A stretch of 60,000 bases of DNA from Symsagittifera roscoffensis (taxonomy: Eukaryota; Xenacoelomorpha; Acoela; Convolutidae), in contig NC_087064.1 of the NCBI RefSeq assembly GCF_963678635.1, positions 80,763,526-80,823,525 on the forward strand, written 5' to 3'. The translations under genes were made by a program, and so were the position numbers. Positions 1 to 9,714 of this stretch are shown here, one piece after another. The notes beneath the pieces were generated by a model. That model had not been told where the DNA came from and did no database searches. It worked only from the letters and a program-made list of their open reading frames with translations. Each line of letters starts with the position of its first letter. Position 1 is the stretch's first letter.

Positions 1-2735
1 CTTTATGAAGAAGCTAAATGACAAAACCTGAATGAACAATTTAAGAATGTCGTTGAGTGGATTGAAGCTTTTTCTTATCATAAACTGTGTTGATTGGGTC
101 GACCTGTTTTTCGACCATGGTCGACCGTTAATTTTACCGACCTTAGATCTTTTGCTTAATTTGTCTGTGAAAACCTACTTTGTTTTATTTGTTTTGTGCG
201 TTTGTTTAGTTTCACAGGTACAAAGCAGTCCTGCGCGTGAAAAAAATTGGCACTCACGTGCCTTTTTTTTTTTTCTTTTCGCGCTTGATGCTTTAAGAAG
301 AAGCTAAATGACAAAACCTGAAAGAACAATTTAAGAGTGTCGTGGAGTGGATTGAAGCTTTTTCTTATCATCAACTGTGTTGATTGGGTCGACCTGTTTT
401 TCGATCATGGTCGACCGTTAATTTTACCGACCTTATTTTCGCGTGAAGCTTTTTCTTATCATCAACTGTGTTGATTGGGTCGACCTGTTTTTTGACCATG
501 GTCGACCGTTATTTTTACCGACCTTAGATCTTTTGCTTAATTTGTCTGTGAAAACCTACTTTGTTTTATTTGTTTTGTGCGTTTGTTTAGTTTCACAGGT
601 ACAAAGCAGTCCTGCGCGTGAAAAAAATTGGCACTCACGTGCCTTTGTTTTTTTTCTTTTCGCGCTTGATGCTTTAAGAAGAAGCTAAATGACAAAACCT
701 GAAAGAACAATTTAAGAGTGTCGTGGAGTGGATTGAAGCTTTTTCTTATCATCAACTGTGTTGATTGGGTCGACCTGTTTTTCGATCATGGTCGACCGTT
801 AATTTTACCGACTTTATTTTCGCGTGAAGCTTTTTCTTATCATCAACTGTGTTGATTGGGTCGACCTGTTTTTCGATCATGGTCGACCGTTAATTTTACC
901 GACCTTATTTTCGCGTGAAGCTTTTTCTTATCATCAACTGTGTTGATTGGGTCGACCTGTTTTTCGACCATGGTCGACCGTTAATTTTACCGACCTTAGA
1001 TCTTTTGCTTAATTTGTCTGTGAAAACCTACTTTGTTTTATTTGTTTTGTGCGTTTGTTTAGTTTCACAGGTACAAAGCAGTCCTGCGCGTGAAAAAAAA
1101 TGGCACTCAAGTGCTTTTCTTTTTTTTTCTTTTCGCGCTTGATGCTTTATGAATAAGCTAAATGACAAAACCTGAAAGAACAATTTAAGAGTGTCGTGGA
1201 GTGGATTGAAGCTTTTTCTTATCATCAACTGTGTTGATTGGCTCGACCTGTTTTTCGACCATGGTCGACCGTTAATTTTACCGACCTTAGATCTTTTGCT
1301 TAATTTGTCTGTGAAAACCTACTTTGTTTTATTTGTTTTGTGCGTTTGTTTAGTTTCACAGGTACAAAGCAGTCCTGCGCGTGAAAAAAAATGGCACTCA
1401 AGTGCTTTTCTTTTTTTTTCTTTTCGCGCTTGATGCTTTATGAATAAGCTAAATGACAAAACCTGAAAGAACAATTTAAGAGTGTCGTGGAGTGGATTGA
1501 AGCTTTTTCTTATCATAAACTGTGTTGATTGGCTCGACCTGTTTTTCGACCATGGTCGACCGTTAATTTTACCGACCTTAGATCTTTTGCTTAATTTGTC
1601 TGTGAAAACCTACTTTGTTTTATTTGTTTTGTGCGTTTGTTTAGTTTCACAGGTACAAAGCAGTCCTGCGCGTGAAAAAAAATGGCACTCAAGTGCTTTT
1701 CTTTTTTTTTCTTTTCGCGCTTGATGCTTTATGAATAAGCTAAATGACAAAACCTGAAAGAACAATTTAAGAGTGTCGTGGAGTGGATTGAAGCTTTTTC
1801 TTATCATAAACTGTGTTGATTGGCTCGACCTGTTTTTCGACCATGGTCGACCGTTAATTTTACCGACCTTAGATCTTTTGCTTAATTTGTCTGTGAAAAC
1901 CTACTTTGTTTTATTTGTTTTGTGCGTTTGTTTAGTTTCACAGGTACAAAGCAGTCCTGCGCGTGAAAAAAAATGGCACTCAAGTGCTTTTCTTTTTTTT
2001 TCTTTTCGCGCTTGATGCTTTATGAATAAGCTAAATGACAAAACCTGAAAGAACAATTTAAGAGTGTCGTGGAGTGGATTGAAGCTTTTTCTTATCATAA
2101 ACTGTGTTGATTGGCTCGACCTGTTTTTCGACCATGGTCGACCGTTAATTTTACCGACCTTAGATCTTTTGCTTAATTTGTCTGTGAAAACCTACTTTGT
2201 TTTATTTGTTTTGTGCGTTTGTTTAGTTTCACAGGTACAAAGCAGTCCTGCGCGTGAAAAAAAATGGCACTCAAGTGCTTTTCTTTTTTTTTCTTTTCGC
2301 GCTTGATGCTTTATGAATAAGCTAAATGACAAAACCTGAAAGAACAATTTAAGAGTGTCGTGGAGTGGATTGAAGCTTTTTCTTATCATAAACTGTGTTG
2401 ATTGGCTCGACCTGTTTTTCGACCATGGTCGACCGTTAATTTTACCGACCTTAGATCTTTTGCTTAATTTGTCTGTGAAAACCTACTTTGTTTTATTTGT
2501 TTTGTGCGTTTGTTTAGTTTCACAGGTACAAAGCAGTCCTGCGCGTGAAAAAAATTGGCACTCACGTGCCTTTGTTTTTTTTCTTTTCGCGCTTGATGCT
2601 TTATGAATAAGCTAAATGACAAAACCTGAAAGAACAATTTAAGAGTGTCGTGGAGTGGATTGAAGCTTTTTCTTATCATCAACTGTGTTGATTGGGTCGA
2701 CCTATTTATCGACCATGGTCGACCAACATTTTTAT
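1..2735. repeat. 291-bp satellite tandem array
   Basis: A near-identical unit repeats with starts (GTGTCGTGGAGTGG or variant) at about 46, 337, 718, 1191, 1482, 1773, 2064, 2355 and 2646. The spacing is 291 bp except 381 and 473 bp, which equal 291 plus one or two extra copies of an internal block of about 91 bp (354-443 and 735-916). Most units carry the 14-bp palindrome TCGACCATGGTCGA (for example 111-124); in some 91-bp blocks it is broken by one base. Because 291 is a multiple of three, the same short reading frames recur in every unit on both strands, but each ends inside the unit, so I do not call genes. The last unit decays after about 2700, and the array runs off the left edge of the window. 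Confidence 0.95.
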
Positions 2736-3211
2736 CGGCATAAATATCTTGGGGACATTTGGTCATCCTATACGGTCTACACATAAGTGGACCACCTCAA
2801 CACCGGGTTGTTATCAATGTAAGCGGCAGCTAAATATCTTGCTTAGTTCAGAAATTATGTATTTTAAATGAATGTTTGAAAGTAACTTTTTTTCAGTGTC
2901 TAATGTGTAATTTAAAGGCTTATCATGTTTTAAAGGGCAAAATTCTCCGCCAAATTTTTATCTATCAAGTTTTTCCCTTTCTATTTGAAGCCGGCAGTTG
3001 TTTTTTTTTTCACTGATGAAATTACAAAAGGTGATTACTTGCGACAGTCAGATCATCAATAGTTCCGGAAAAATTTCATCAATAGTCCAATTTGACTTCC
3101 AGAAACACCGAAGGTTCTACTTTTTCGCATATTTTGCATCACTAATCTTGTTGTTGCTAGCTTGGTTTGTTGGTACACAAAGGGCCGAAAGAGAGCTTAG
3201 ACGAATCACAA
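2736..3211. other. Gene-free spacer before the BIR-domain frame
   Basis: Unique AT-rich sequence between the satellite and the BIR-type reading frame. No exon, RNA gene or repeat was recognised. It may include the promoter and leader of the downstream frame, but no clear TATA or initiator element could be picked out. Confidence 0.4.
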
Positions 3212-3874
3212 ATGGCTATGACGCTTTTCGAAGACGATTCCGAAGAAAGTAATCATTTCTTGTCACGAGAAAACAGAGAAGATAGTCTTGTGAAGCTTAG
3301 CGCATGGTCCAGTTTCACGCCTACGTTTGCTGCTATTTTATCATTAATGGGTTTTTACTGCTTTTCTGAAACGTTTAAAATGTTAAAATGCTATTTTTGC
3401 AAGTTTTTAAGCCCTGAAACATCGCTGCGAAAGCTAATTCGAGCGCACTCTGTGTTTTCTCCACGTTGTTGTTACGCAAAGTTTGTGGAAATTTCGACCG
3501 AAATACTAAATCGGCCAGAAGACAACGCGGCTCATTTAATAGCATTCAACATATTCAACAATTTGTACACATTCACTGACAGATATGTTCGGTTGTCCGA
3601 AGCGTTATGCGTCGAGGCAGCTGCCTGCGGTCTTCGATTTCTGCCCTTCAAGCGTTCGGTCAAGTGCACGTCATGTGAATTCGAAGCAGAGCTTGAAGAT
3701 TCCGGTAACTTTCTAGCACTCAAATTGTCCGAGATGCATATGAAGCATAATCCGAAGTGTCACAACTTGGGAGACAGTCCGCATTTGGCAAAAGGAGGAA
3801 AACAAAAAGGGATCTTTTTTATCTGGCTCCCCAAAAAGCTTGTGCGTGAAGAAAGAAGAAAGAACCTAATTTAA
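3212..3874 (+). CDS. BIR-repeat protein, IAP-like (two degenerate BIR motifs)
   Basis: A 220-residue frame that looks like the N-terminal half of an inhibitor-of-apoptosis protein. BIR domains are zinc folds that bind caspases or IAP antagonists. The first motif (about residues 28-91) has a Gly-Phe-Tyr turn at 47-49 and ligands Cys60, Cys63, His79 and Cys86. That is C-x2-C-x15-H-x6-C, one residue short of the usual x16. The usual Gly-x-Asp-Pro-Trp segment before the histidine is missing. A second, weaker motif has Cys152, Cys155, His176 and Cys183. I chose ATG 3212 because further upstream the frame offers only a TTG. AATAAA follows the stop by 14 bp. An IAP-type RING frame lies 1.4 kb downstream on the same strand, so this may be the first exon of a BIR-BIR-RING gene: a phase-0 GT at 3842 (GTGCGT) could pair with the CAG at 5236-5238. 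It could also be a separate gene. Baculoviruses carry iap genes too, but nothing viral was seen nearby. Confidence 0.62.
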   Translation: MAMTLFEDDSEESNHFLSRENREDSLVKLSAWSSFTPTFAAILSLMGFYCFSETFKMLKCYFCKFLSPETSLRKLIRAHSVFSPRCCYAKFVEISTEILNRPEDNAAHLIAFNIFNNLYTFTDRYVRLSEALCVEAAACGLRFLPFKRSVKCTSCEFEAELEDSGNFLALKLSEMHMKHNPKCHNLGDSPHLAKGGKQKGIFFIWLPKKLVREERRKNLI

Positions 3875-3887
3875 TTTGCATAATCAA

Positions 3888-3893
3888 AATAAA
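3888..3893 (+). promoter_or_regulatory. Possible polyadenylation signal AATAAA
   Basis: AATAAA lies 14 bp after the TAA of the BIR frame. If used, it would end a short transcript without the RING frame. It sits in A-rich sequence, so a chance match is quite possible. Confidence 0.35.
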
Positions 3894-4220
3894 TTAAAAA
3901 TCAAAAAAACTTTCTTTTCTCTCTAATGTTATATGCATCATTTGTTTACATCAAGTGGAATTTTTTGGTGAGAAGTATAAAAATTGATAAAATTCGCTGG
4001 TTGATAAATAATTGGTAAAATAAATATGAGAGCAAATACTGTGAAAAGCATTAATGCAGAAGAATTTAGAAAAACTTTCTTCATAGAAAAATATCTATTC
4101 ATGACTATGTTCCATTGTTGCAAATGGAAGCCTCGAATTAAAACTTTTTTACGGTTAGAGGATTTTGAAACAATTATTATAATATTTAAATCTAAAAAGC
4201 GACTATTTTTCAGGGTCTAA
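3894..4220. other. Gene-free spacer
   Basis: AT-rich sequence between the BIR frame and the left arm of the inverted repeat. A 64-codon open frame from 4026 shows no recognisable domain and is not called. Confidence 0.35.
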
Positions 4221-5050
4221 GGTATTCCAGAGGCAAATGACATTTCTTGAAACATTTGCAACGTTTAACTGTTGAGTCTTCATCTCGATCATTTTGGTTT
4301 TTCAACTTTTTTGGAGCCCGTAATGACTTGGTAAAGTCCCTCCAGAAAATTCGTTCCTTTTGACGAACTTTTTACATCCAGTATGACTTCCTAAAACCGC
4401 AATTATGCTTCGAAAATCGCAATTGAACTTTGTCTTAAAATTTCATGAAACTAAAGAAGTGAACGGAAACTTTATTGTTCCGAATTTCGTAACGAAAGTA
4501 ACGGAATATTTGTGATCGGGTTGTTAGCCATTTTTGATGGAATTTTTGTTCTCTGAATCAAAAGGTATTGTTGTACTGAGGTTAAATTTGAAAAAAATAT
4601 TTCACCTGTGATCATTTTTCGTAAAAATATGGGGGTTTAAAAATTGCCATTTTGGCCAATTTGAGACAATTAACGCGCAATATGTTTCGCGCTATTAACG
4701 CGTAAGAAAAAAATTTCATTGTATTTAATTACATTTAAGTTTTTTATTTAATTTTTGCTCCCTAGACCGTAAAAGACAGTCGGAACATTCAGTGCTTTGC
4801 CCTGATACGAGCAATCTTGTTATTTTTTTATCGTCAAATTGGGCAACCTCACTTTGGAAAAGGCTTGAAATGTTTTTTTTTTGGCAAAAACCTTCTCATT
4901 TGGTGTCAAAAGAACGAATTTTCAGGGAAGACCAGACCACAAAATCATTACGGGCTCCAAAAAAAGTTGAAAAATCAAAATGATTGAGATGAAGACTCAA
5001 CTGTTCAACGTTGCAAATGTTTTAAGAAATGTCATTTGCTTCTGGAACAG
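4221..5050. repeat. Inverted repeat (about 145-bp arms) enclosing a family-A element
   Basis: The left arm 4221-4364 and right arm 4904-5050 are inverted copies with scattered mismatches. They share a run around ACTGTTGAGTCTTCATCTC and its complement. The 540-bp centre includes a shortened family-A element (4477-4820). Other family-A copies in the window lack these arms, so the arms look like a separate fold-back element or an inverted duplication into which family A inserted. The structure sits between the BIR and RING frames and accounts for most of the distance between them. Confidence 0.8.
4477..4820 (+). mobile_element. Family-A Helentron-like element, internally deleted
   Basis: The 5' end reads GTTCCGAATTTCG, followed by the complementary CGAAAG. 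The interior has the family core with the paired TTAACGCG copies. The 3' end has GTCGGAACATTC, a variant of the CAGGGC/GCCCTG hairpin, then ATCTTG and T. It lacks about 150 bp of interior compared with the copy at 27036-27548. Confidence 0.7.
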
Positions 5051-5238
5051 CACCGAACGTGTTCATAAATGTTCATTACCCTCTCATGCGCTTTTGAATA
5101 AAAAATGTAGATCAGAGCATAGTCGTTTTTTAGTCGAAGTAGCATGCAAGTGGAAATCGCAAATAAAAACTTATAAAACAAGAATTTCTGAATGCTTGCC
5201 CCAATTATTTAGGTGGTAAATTTGTACACTCACTTCAG

Positions 5239-6321
5239 CAATTTGGGGAGTCAAAAATGAAAACTGATATAGCCACTATAAATGACGACTTCTTCGAGCG
5301 ACTTCTCAGATCTCCCTTCTATTCGTACCTGAATGATCTGAAATGCGGATCAGCAAACGTCGGCGATTCTTCGATTTCATTCAAGGCCAAATCAAATTTG
5401 AACACAGAGTCTAAATTAAATTTGCAGGGGTCACAAGAAAAAAAGTACACAAATTACAATGAAGACATCACAATGCAAAATTATGACGTGAAAGAAATTA
5501 AAAAAGAGCCAGGGGCATTTCAAGAACCATCCAACCTGGAAAGACCAAATTCGAAAACAAATGCCTCTGTAACTCCTGGTCATGGAACACCTGGCTTACA
5601 AGATGGTGATTACCCAGGAATAAAAGCCGTTAAGAAAGAAATTAAAAAAGAGCCAGGGGCATCTCATGAACCATCCAATCTTGAAACACCGAATTCGAAA
5701 GCAGATTCCTCTGAAACTCTTGGTCACGGAACACCTGGTTTGCAAGATGCTCAATATACTGAGGTAAAAGCCGTTAAATTTCAAGATTCTGCACATCCCG
5801 ATTCTGAGTTTCGCAAAACCGATTTCGTCATGATGGAATCCAGTCACAAATGGGACGCGAGCAATTTTGAAGAGTTGTTCTTGGGGATGGGGTGTGACTA
5901 CTCTGTAGTCAACTACCCCCGTCCCTCTATTGAAAAACCCCATGATTTGTTCACGCAGGAGATGCTGGGTCCATTAACTTTAGGGGAACGCCAGGCGACG
6001 AGCATGGTTCGAGATGCCGAGGAGTCCGGACTATGTTCGGTATGTCTGGAAAAAGAAGCGAGTCGGGTTTTGGTCATGTGTGGACATCTCAGCACATGTA
6101 ACGAGTGTGTTTTACAGGTGAGTTCGTGTCCTATCTGTCGTGCAAAAATAACAGGTGTAATGCCTGTTTCTCTTCCTCGGAGAAATTTAAAGCCGAAGAC
6201 GGATTTCGAATCCAAAATAAGCGGTTCTTTCGATGTTAATTCATACTTTGAGAATCTAACTATAAGCGTAGGGTTGGAAGAAGACGAGGCCCTCGAAGAA
6301 ACGAAGACACGAACTTTGTGA
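5239..6321 (+). CDS. RING-finger protein with IAP-type RING (probable E3 ubiquitin ligase)
   Basis: The ATG frame is 5257-6321 (354 residues). The frame is also open back to a good acceptor (CACTTCAG|C at 5238/5239), so it may be a downstream exon. The RING lies at residues 260-294: Cys260, Cys263, Cys275, His277, Cys281, Cys284, Cys291 and Cys294. The spacing C-x2-C-x11-C-x-H-x3-C-x2-C-x6-C-x2-C, with the Cys-Gly-His-Leu core, is exactly that of IAP RINGs, which recruit E2 enzymes. In typical IAPs the RING ends the protein; here about 60 residues follow, ending in an acidic stretch. Residues 80-127 and 128-175 are a tandem duplication. The N-terminal 250 residues are polar and otherwise unrecognised, with no BIR in this frame. 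The BIR frame upstream on the same strand suggests a split IAP gene. The E3 role is inferred from the family. Other RING proteins of similar spacing are possible. Confidence 0.75.
   Translation, partial: QFGESKMKTDIATINDDFFERLLRSPFYSYLNDLKCGSANVGDSSISFKAKSNLNTESKLNLQGSQEKKYTNYNEDITMQNYDVKEIKKEPGAFQEPSNLERPNSKTNASVTPGHGTPGLQDGDYPGIKAVKKEIKKEPGASHEPSNLETPNSKADSSETLGHGTPGLQDAQYTEVKAVKFQDSAHPDSEFRKTDFVMMESSHKWDASNFEELFLGMGCDYSVVNYPRPSIEKPHDLFTQEMLGPLTLGERQATSMVRDAEESGLCSVCLEKEASRVLVMCGHLSTCNECVLQVSSCPICRAKITGVMPVSLPRRNLKPKTDFESKISGSFDVNSYFENLTISVGLEEDEALEETKTRTL
5494..5781 (+). repeat. In-frame 144-bp duplication inside the RING gene
   Basis: 5494-5637 and 5638-5781 are two head-to-tail copies of 144 bp (48 codons), highly similar at DNA level and conserved at both ends. 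Each begins with Ile-Lys-Lys-Glu-Pro-Gly and includes His-Gly-Thr-Pro-Gly-Leu-Gln-Asp. The Ile-Lys-Lys-Glu and Val-Lys-Lys-Glu tetrads fit the hydrophobic-Lys-x-Glu SUMO consensus; whether they are modified is unknown. Confidence 0.9.
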
Positions 6322-7183
6322 ATGGTTATCTGCATCACTTTGCTCAAAAACTGCCCCCTCAGCAAAACAGCACTGTACACTCCAGTTTGTGATAAATTGT
6401 AGTACTACTGATCACCGTTCAGTTTTAACGACCTATTTCCGTAGACTTCATTAACCTCGTGAAAACATAATGCTCTCAAAATGAAGCTAGTCGTAAAAAT
6501 TCGCAAACATTTTTTGGCTACACGGGCTGATAACGCCAAGAATTTAACGTCCCATGCACCCTTCCTCGTCTCATTCCCTCAATATTATTCTGCTTAATTG
6601 CTGAAGTCGAACAAAACAAAGTCGCAGAAAACCGATCAGTTTATGAGAGTTTATGATTACCAATTTCCAGTTTGTCTGTTTATACTAAAATAACGACCCT
6701 TTCTTTGATTCATATTTTCCGCATCAGCGAAAATGCTGGTTGGCCGTGCTGGCGCTTAACTTTACATTCAATGCACCTTTTCTTGTATTAGTTGCCAAAT
6801 TCTGCAACTCCGAACCTCGAACAGGAAAGGATCAGTTAATGATTACCAATTTCCAATTTGCCCGATATAATTTGTCTTTCTTTTACCGAAATGACGGTGC
6901 AAAAAAATTATTGATTACATAAATTCCTGTTTACATTGAAATAAATGACGCTTTGTGCTAATTTTTTTGCAGCTCCAGCTATTTTTTTTATTGTGCAGGC
7001 GGTTGTGGATCACATCTCCTCTCACAACCTCAATTTGATTTTGGCCTACTGCAAATGTCGACAATAGCCGATCAACTCACATTTTTATATTCGATGTCAG
7101 CGAAACAAATCAGCGAAACTGAAATAGTTTCTGATGAAGAGCTTTTTTCCTGAAATGTCACTTTTCAAAATCAGATATGACTC
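6322..7183. other. Gene-free stretch after the RING gene
   Basis: No exon or repeat was recognised. The first part presumably holds the 3' untranslated region. No close AATAAA follows the stop; the nearest clear one is near 6940. Confidence 0.35.
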
Positions 7184-7679
7184 TACCCGTACCCAACGGA
7201 GCCTGTTTTTCTAGATCGAAGTCTTATATAGATTATCAAGCCAAGTTTTCCCGTATTTTCTATACAGAACTAGTTTAGAAATGAAAAGTTTCTGGAAAAA
7301 AATATCCAGAAATCAGTTCACTGCTCAAACGCAACTAGATAATCATTCTTCGAGTATACACAACAGCAGTAGCAATACAATTCAAATTAACAAGTGTTAC
7401 TTTGGATAAGATTGCTCAAATTTCCTCTTAATCAAGGAATGTGACCTAGTGGTTAGCATGACCGCCTAGCAAAATGAAGGTTCGAGGTTCGACTTCAACC
7501 AGGAAACTTTTTTCTAGCTCGAAATAGCCTAGATTCAGCTAATTTCTGTTCAGAAATAAAGAATTTTCAGAAAATTCCTGCTTTGTTTAAACATTTAATA
7601 AAAAAATTTCTTACCAGAAATTTAGATTAGATATGAGGTACTTCAGGTCAGAAGTAATAAAAAATCATCGGTACGGGTA
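7184..7679. mobile_element. Candidate MITE with 10-bp perfect terminal inverted repeats
   Basis: TACCCGTACC at 7184-7193 is matched by GGTACGGGTA at 7670-7679. The 496-bp interior is non-coding and includes a tRNA-like segment (7440-7503). No convincing target-site duplication is visible, so the element call rests mainly on the matched ends. Confidence 0.45.
7440..7503 (+). other. tRNA-like segment with box A/box B resemblance
   Basis: TGACCTAGTGGTTAGCATG resembles an RNA polymerase III box A, and GGTTCGACTTC about 45 bp later resembles box B. I could not fold an acceptor stem or a proper anticodon arm, so this is not a functional tRNA. It may be a tRNA-derived SINE head or a decayed pseudogene. 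Confidence 0.35.
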
Positions 7680-7984
7680 AATAGACTTTGCATAATGCTG
7701 AAGATAATATGTTGGATGAAAAATTCTCAATATTATAAATTTCCATGTAGTGGTTGCTGTAAATTTGTAGATACAATTCAAAATTCAAAAATTTGCTAGT
7801 TTGATTCAACTTTCATGTGGAATTGGTGTAAGTTGTTCATTCAAATACACTGGAGAAAAAAAAGTAACACAAATAGAAAGACAAAACTAATTGGTTACTA
7901 TTATGTTACTTTTTGCTTCTAGATATTGATATAATTAGTTTCTATCTGAAAAATGACAACAAATTTGGGAAATTTAAAAAACAA

Positions 7985-8660
7985 CTAATATAAACTCAAA
8001 TTTTGAAGCTCTTATATAAAAATTTCTAGCAGTTTTTGCGAAATTTTCTGAGCCGAACAAAAAATTGTGATTTGAAATTGCATCTCTCAAAAAAAAACGG
8101 AATGAAATTTTTTAGTACTTACTGATATTTTGCGGATCAAAATGTGCAATTTTTTTTTCATCTGATGTAAGGGGCTCACTGTCTTTGAGGTTAAAAATTT
8201 TTCTGTTTCAACTCATGAGTCAGACAAAAATGTTTTTCTAACATTTTGTTTTCACACAGGGAATGAAACGAATAACAACCTATATCACTTATGTCATAGA
8301 TAATCCGTCTTTTTCTTCGATAGTCGAAACTCTTAGAAAGCAAATTTTTCAAAAATACTGTTCCTATGAAACCTCGCGAGCATAAAATTCTTTCATTCCC
8401 TGTGTGAATTAGAAACATATTTTTGGCTGAATCATTGAATGAACAGAAATTTTTTTAAAATCCGTAAGACAGCGAGCCGCTTGCATCAAAGGAACAAAAT
8501 TTGCACATTTTGATCAGGAAAAAGCAGTAAGTACTGAAAATTTCGATTTCTTTTTTTGAGAGATGCAATTTCACATCATTTTTTTTTTGTTCGACTCAGA
8601 AATTTATGCAAAACTGCTATAAATTTTTCAATCAGAGCTTGAAATGTATATTATGTGCTA
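7985..8660. mobile_element. Fold-back element with about 260-bp inverted arms
   Basis: The left arm (about 7985-8270) and right arm (about 8391-8660) are inverted copies. Shared blocks include AAATTGCATCTCTCAAAAAAA, AGTACTTACTG, ATCAAAATGTGCAA, GTCGAAC or GCCGAAC, and CACACAGGGAATGAAA at the inner ends. About 120 bp of unrelated sequence separates the arms. The arms have diverged by small indels. No transposase remnant is present. Confidence 0.85.
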
Positions 8661-9300
8661 CTGACGCTAAAGCGGAGTTTTAATCTGTTTTAGAAATGGT
8701 TTTATATTGAATTGCGGCGTGCTTCTTGGTCTTTTTAATACTTTTGTTAATTGTATTGTTTTTTTTTCTAGGCGAGCACTACTCCACAGACGCAGTCGGA
8801 AATTTTGGGATTCTGCACTGATTCGAGCTGTTTTGTTTACATTTAATCTGAGCAAGCTTAAATTTTTCAGTAAAAAATTGTTGCCAAGTTTCTGGAAACA
8901 GAAGTTTTGTTTTTTCTTTACCTTTTAGGTTTCTGTCAAAATTATAATAATATGCTGTTTTTTTTTCGCGTATTTAAAAAAGTTTCAAATTATTTTGGAA
9001 CCCAATGAACGTCAACATGACCTCTTTGATCTTCCCTCGAGATATTTTAACTTGGTTGGGAAAACGCTTGTACGCTATAGTTCGTTTCTGTCATAAAAGA
9101 TTAGGGAGCGGAGGAGGGGCTCGCTGCCGTTTTTTTCCTGAGGAATTCGACTCCCTGCTGACATAAAGGTTCTCCCCTTTGTAATGTTTTGAAATATCCA
9201 TATTTGGCTGACTAACCCTAAAATTTTTCTAAAGGCAATATTTCAAAACTTAGAGGGAGGAGCGCGTGTCGGAAACGCAATTTTTTTTGTCAATTTTTTC
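8661..9300. other. Gene-free stretch
   Basis: No supported exon. Short open frames at 8667-8928 lack recognisable domains and run through low-complexity T tracts. Confidence 0.3.
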
Positions 9301-9318
9301 GAAAAAAGCCTGAAAACG

Positions 9319-9339
9319 CTTGCCTGCCGCGCAGGCAAG
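9319..9339. repeat. Perfect GC-rich hairpin
   Basis: The 9-bp arms CTTGCCTGC and GCAGGCAAG flank a 3-nt CGC loop. A GCAGGCAA-like motif also occurs inside the hAT-type MITE at 52943-53268, so this may be part of a decayed relative. A factor-independent terminator reading makes no sense in a eukaryotic genome. Confidence 0.6.
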
Positions 9340-9414
9340 TTAGACAGAATATGTTTTTAGAGGCTCTTTTTCCTTTTCCCCCACCTTCAAATTTTTCCTA
9401 GTGAAATTTTGTTC

Positions 9415-9494
9415 ACGTATCCGAATGTTACAAAATTGACTGAATAAAAAAACCACGCCGAGCATAAGTTTTCCGTTTTCTTCGAAAATCGGAA
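9415..9494 (-). mobile_element. Family-A-like 5' end fragment
   Basis: Read on the minus strand from 9494, it begins GTTCCGATTTTCG with the complementary CGAA, then runs into ATGCTCGGCGTGG, matching the first 70-80 bp of family A. The rest of the element is not present here. Confidence 0.5.
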
Positions 9495-9714
9495 CAAAAA
9501 CACAGAAAAGCACATAAAATCATATGAAACGACCGGTTCTTTTTCCGTTACGATCATAATCGCATAATCATCGGTTTTATGGTCTAACTAATGGTTTCAC
9601 AAGGTAAGGTATGAAGACCAAATGTGTTTGTTATGGCTTAGTTAGTCCGCAGGTCAATTTTCATGGCAATCAGATAACGTGAATAAAGTTAGCAGGTGGA
9701 GGGGGGAAGGAAAA

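Noticed and set aside
32-2606. Repeated 65-83 codon open frames on both strands with a signal-peptide-like hydrophobic stretch
   Set aside because: They recur because the satellite period (291) is a multiple of three. They are present in both strands and vary with unit junctions, which fits satellite DNA and not a gene family.
4980-5219. 79-codon frame just upstream of the RING gene, considered as an IAP exon
   Set aside because: Its first third lies in the right arm of the inverted repeat, and no BIR ligands are present.
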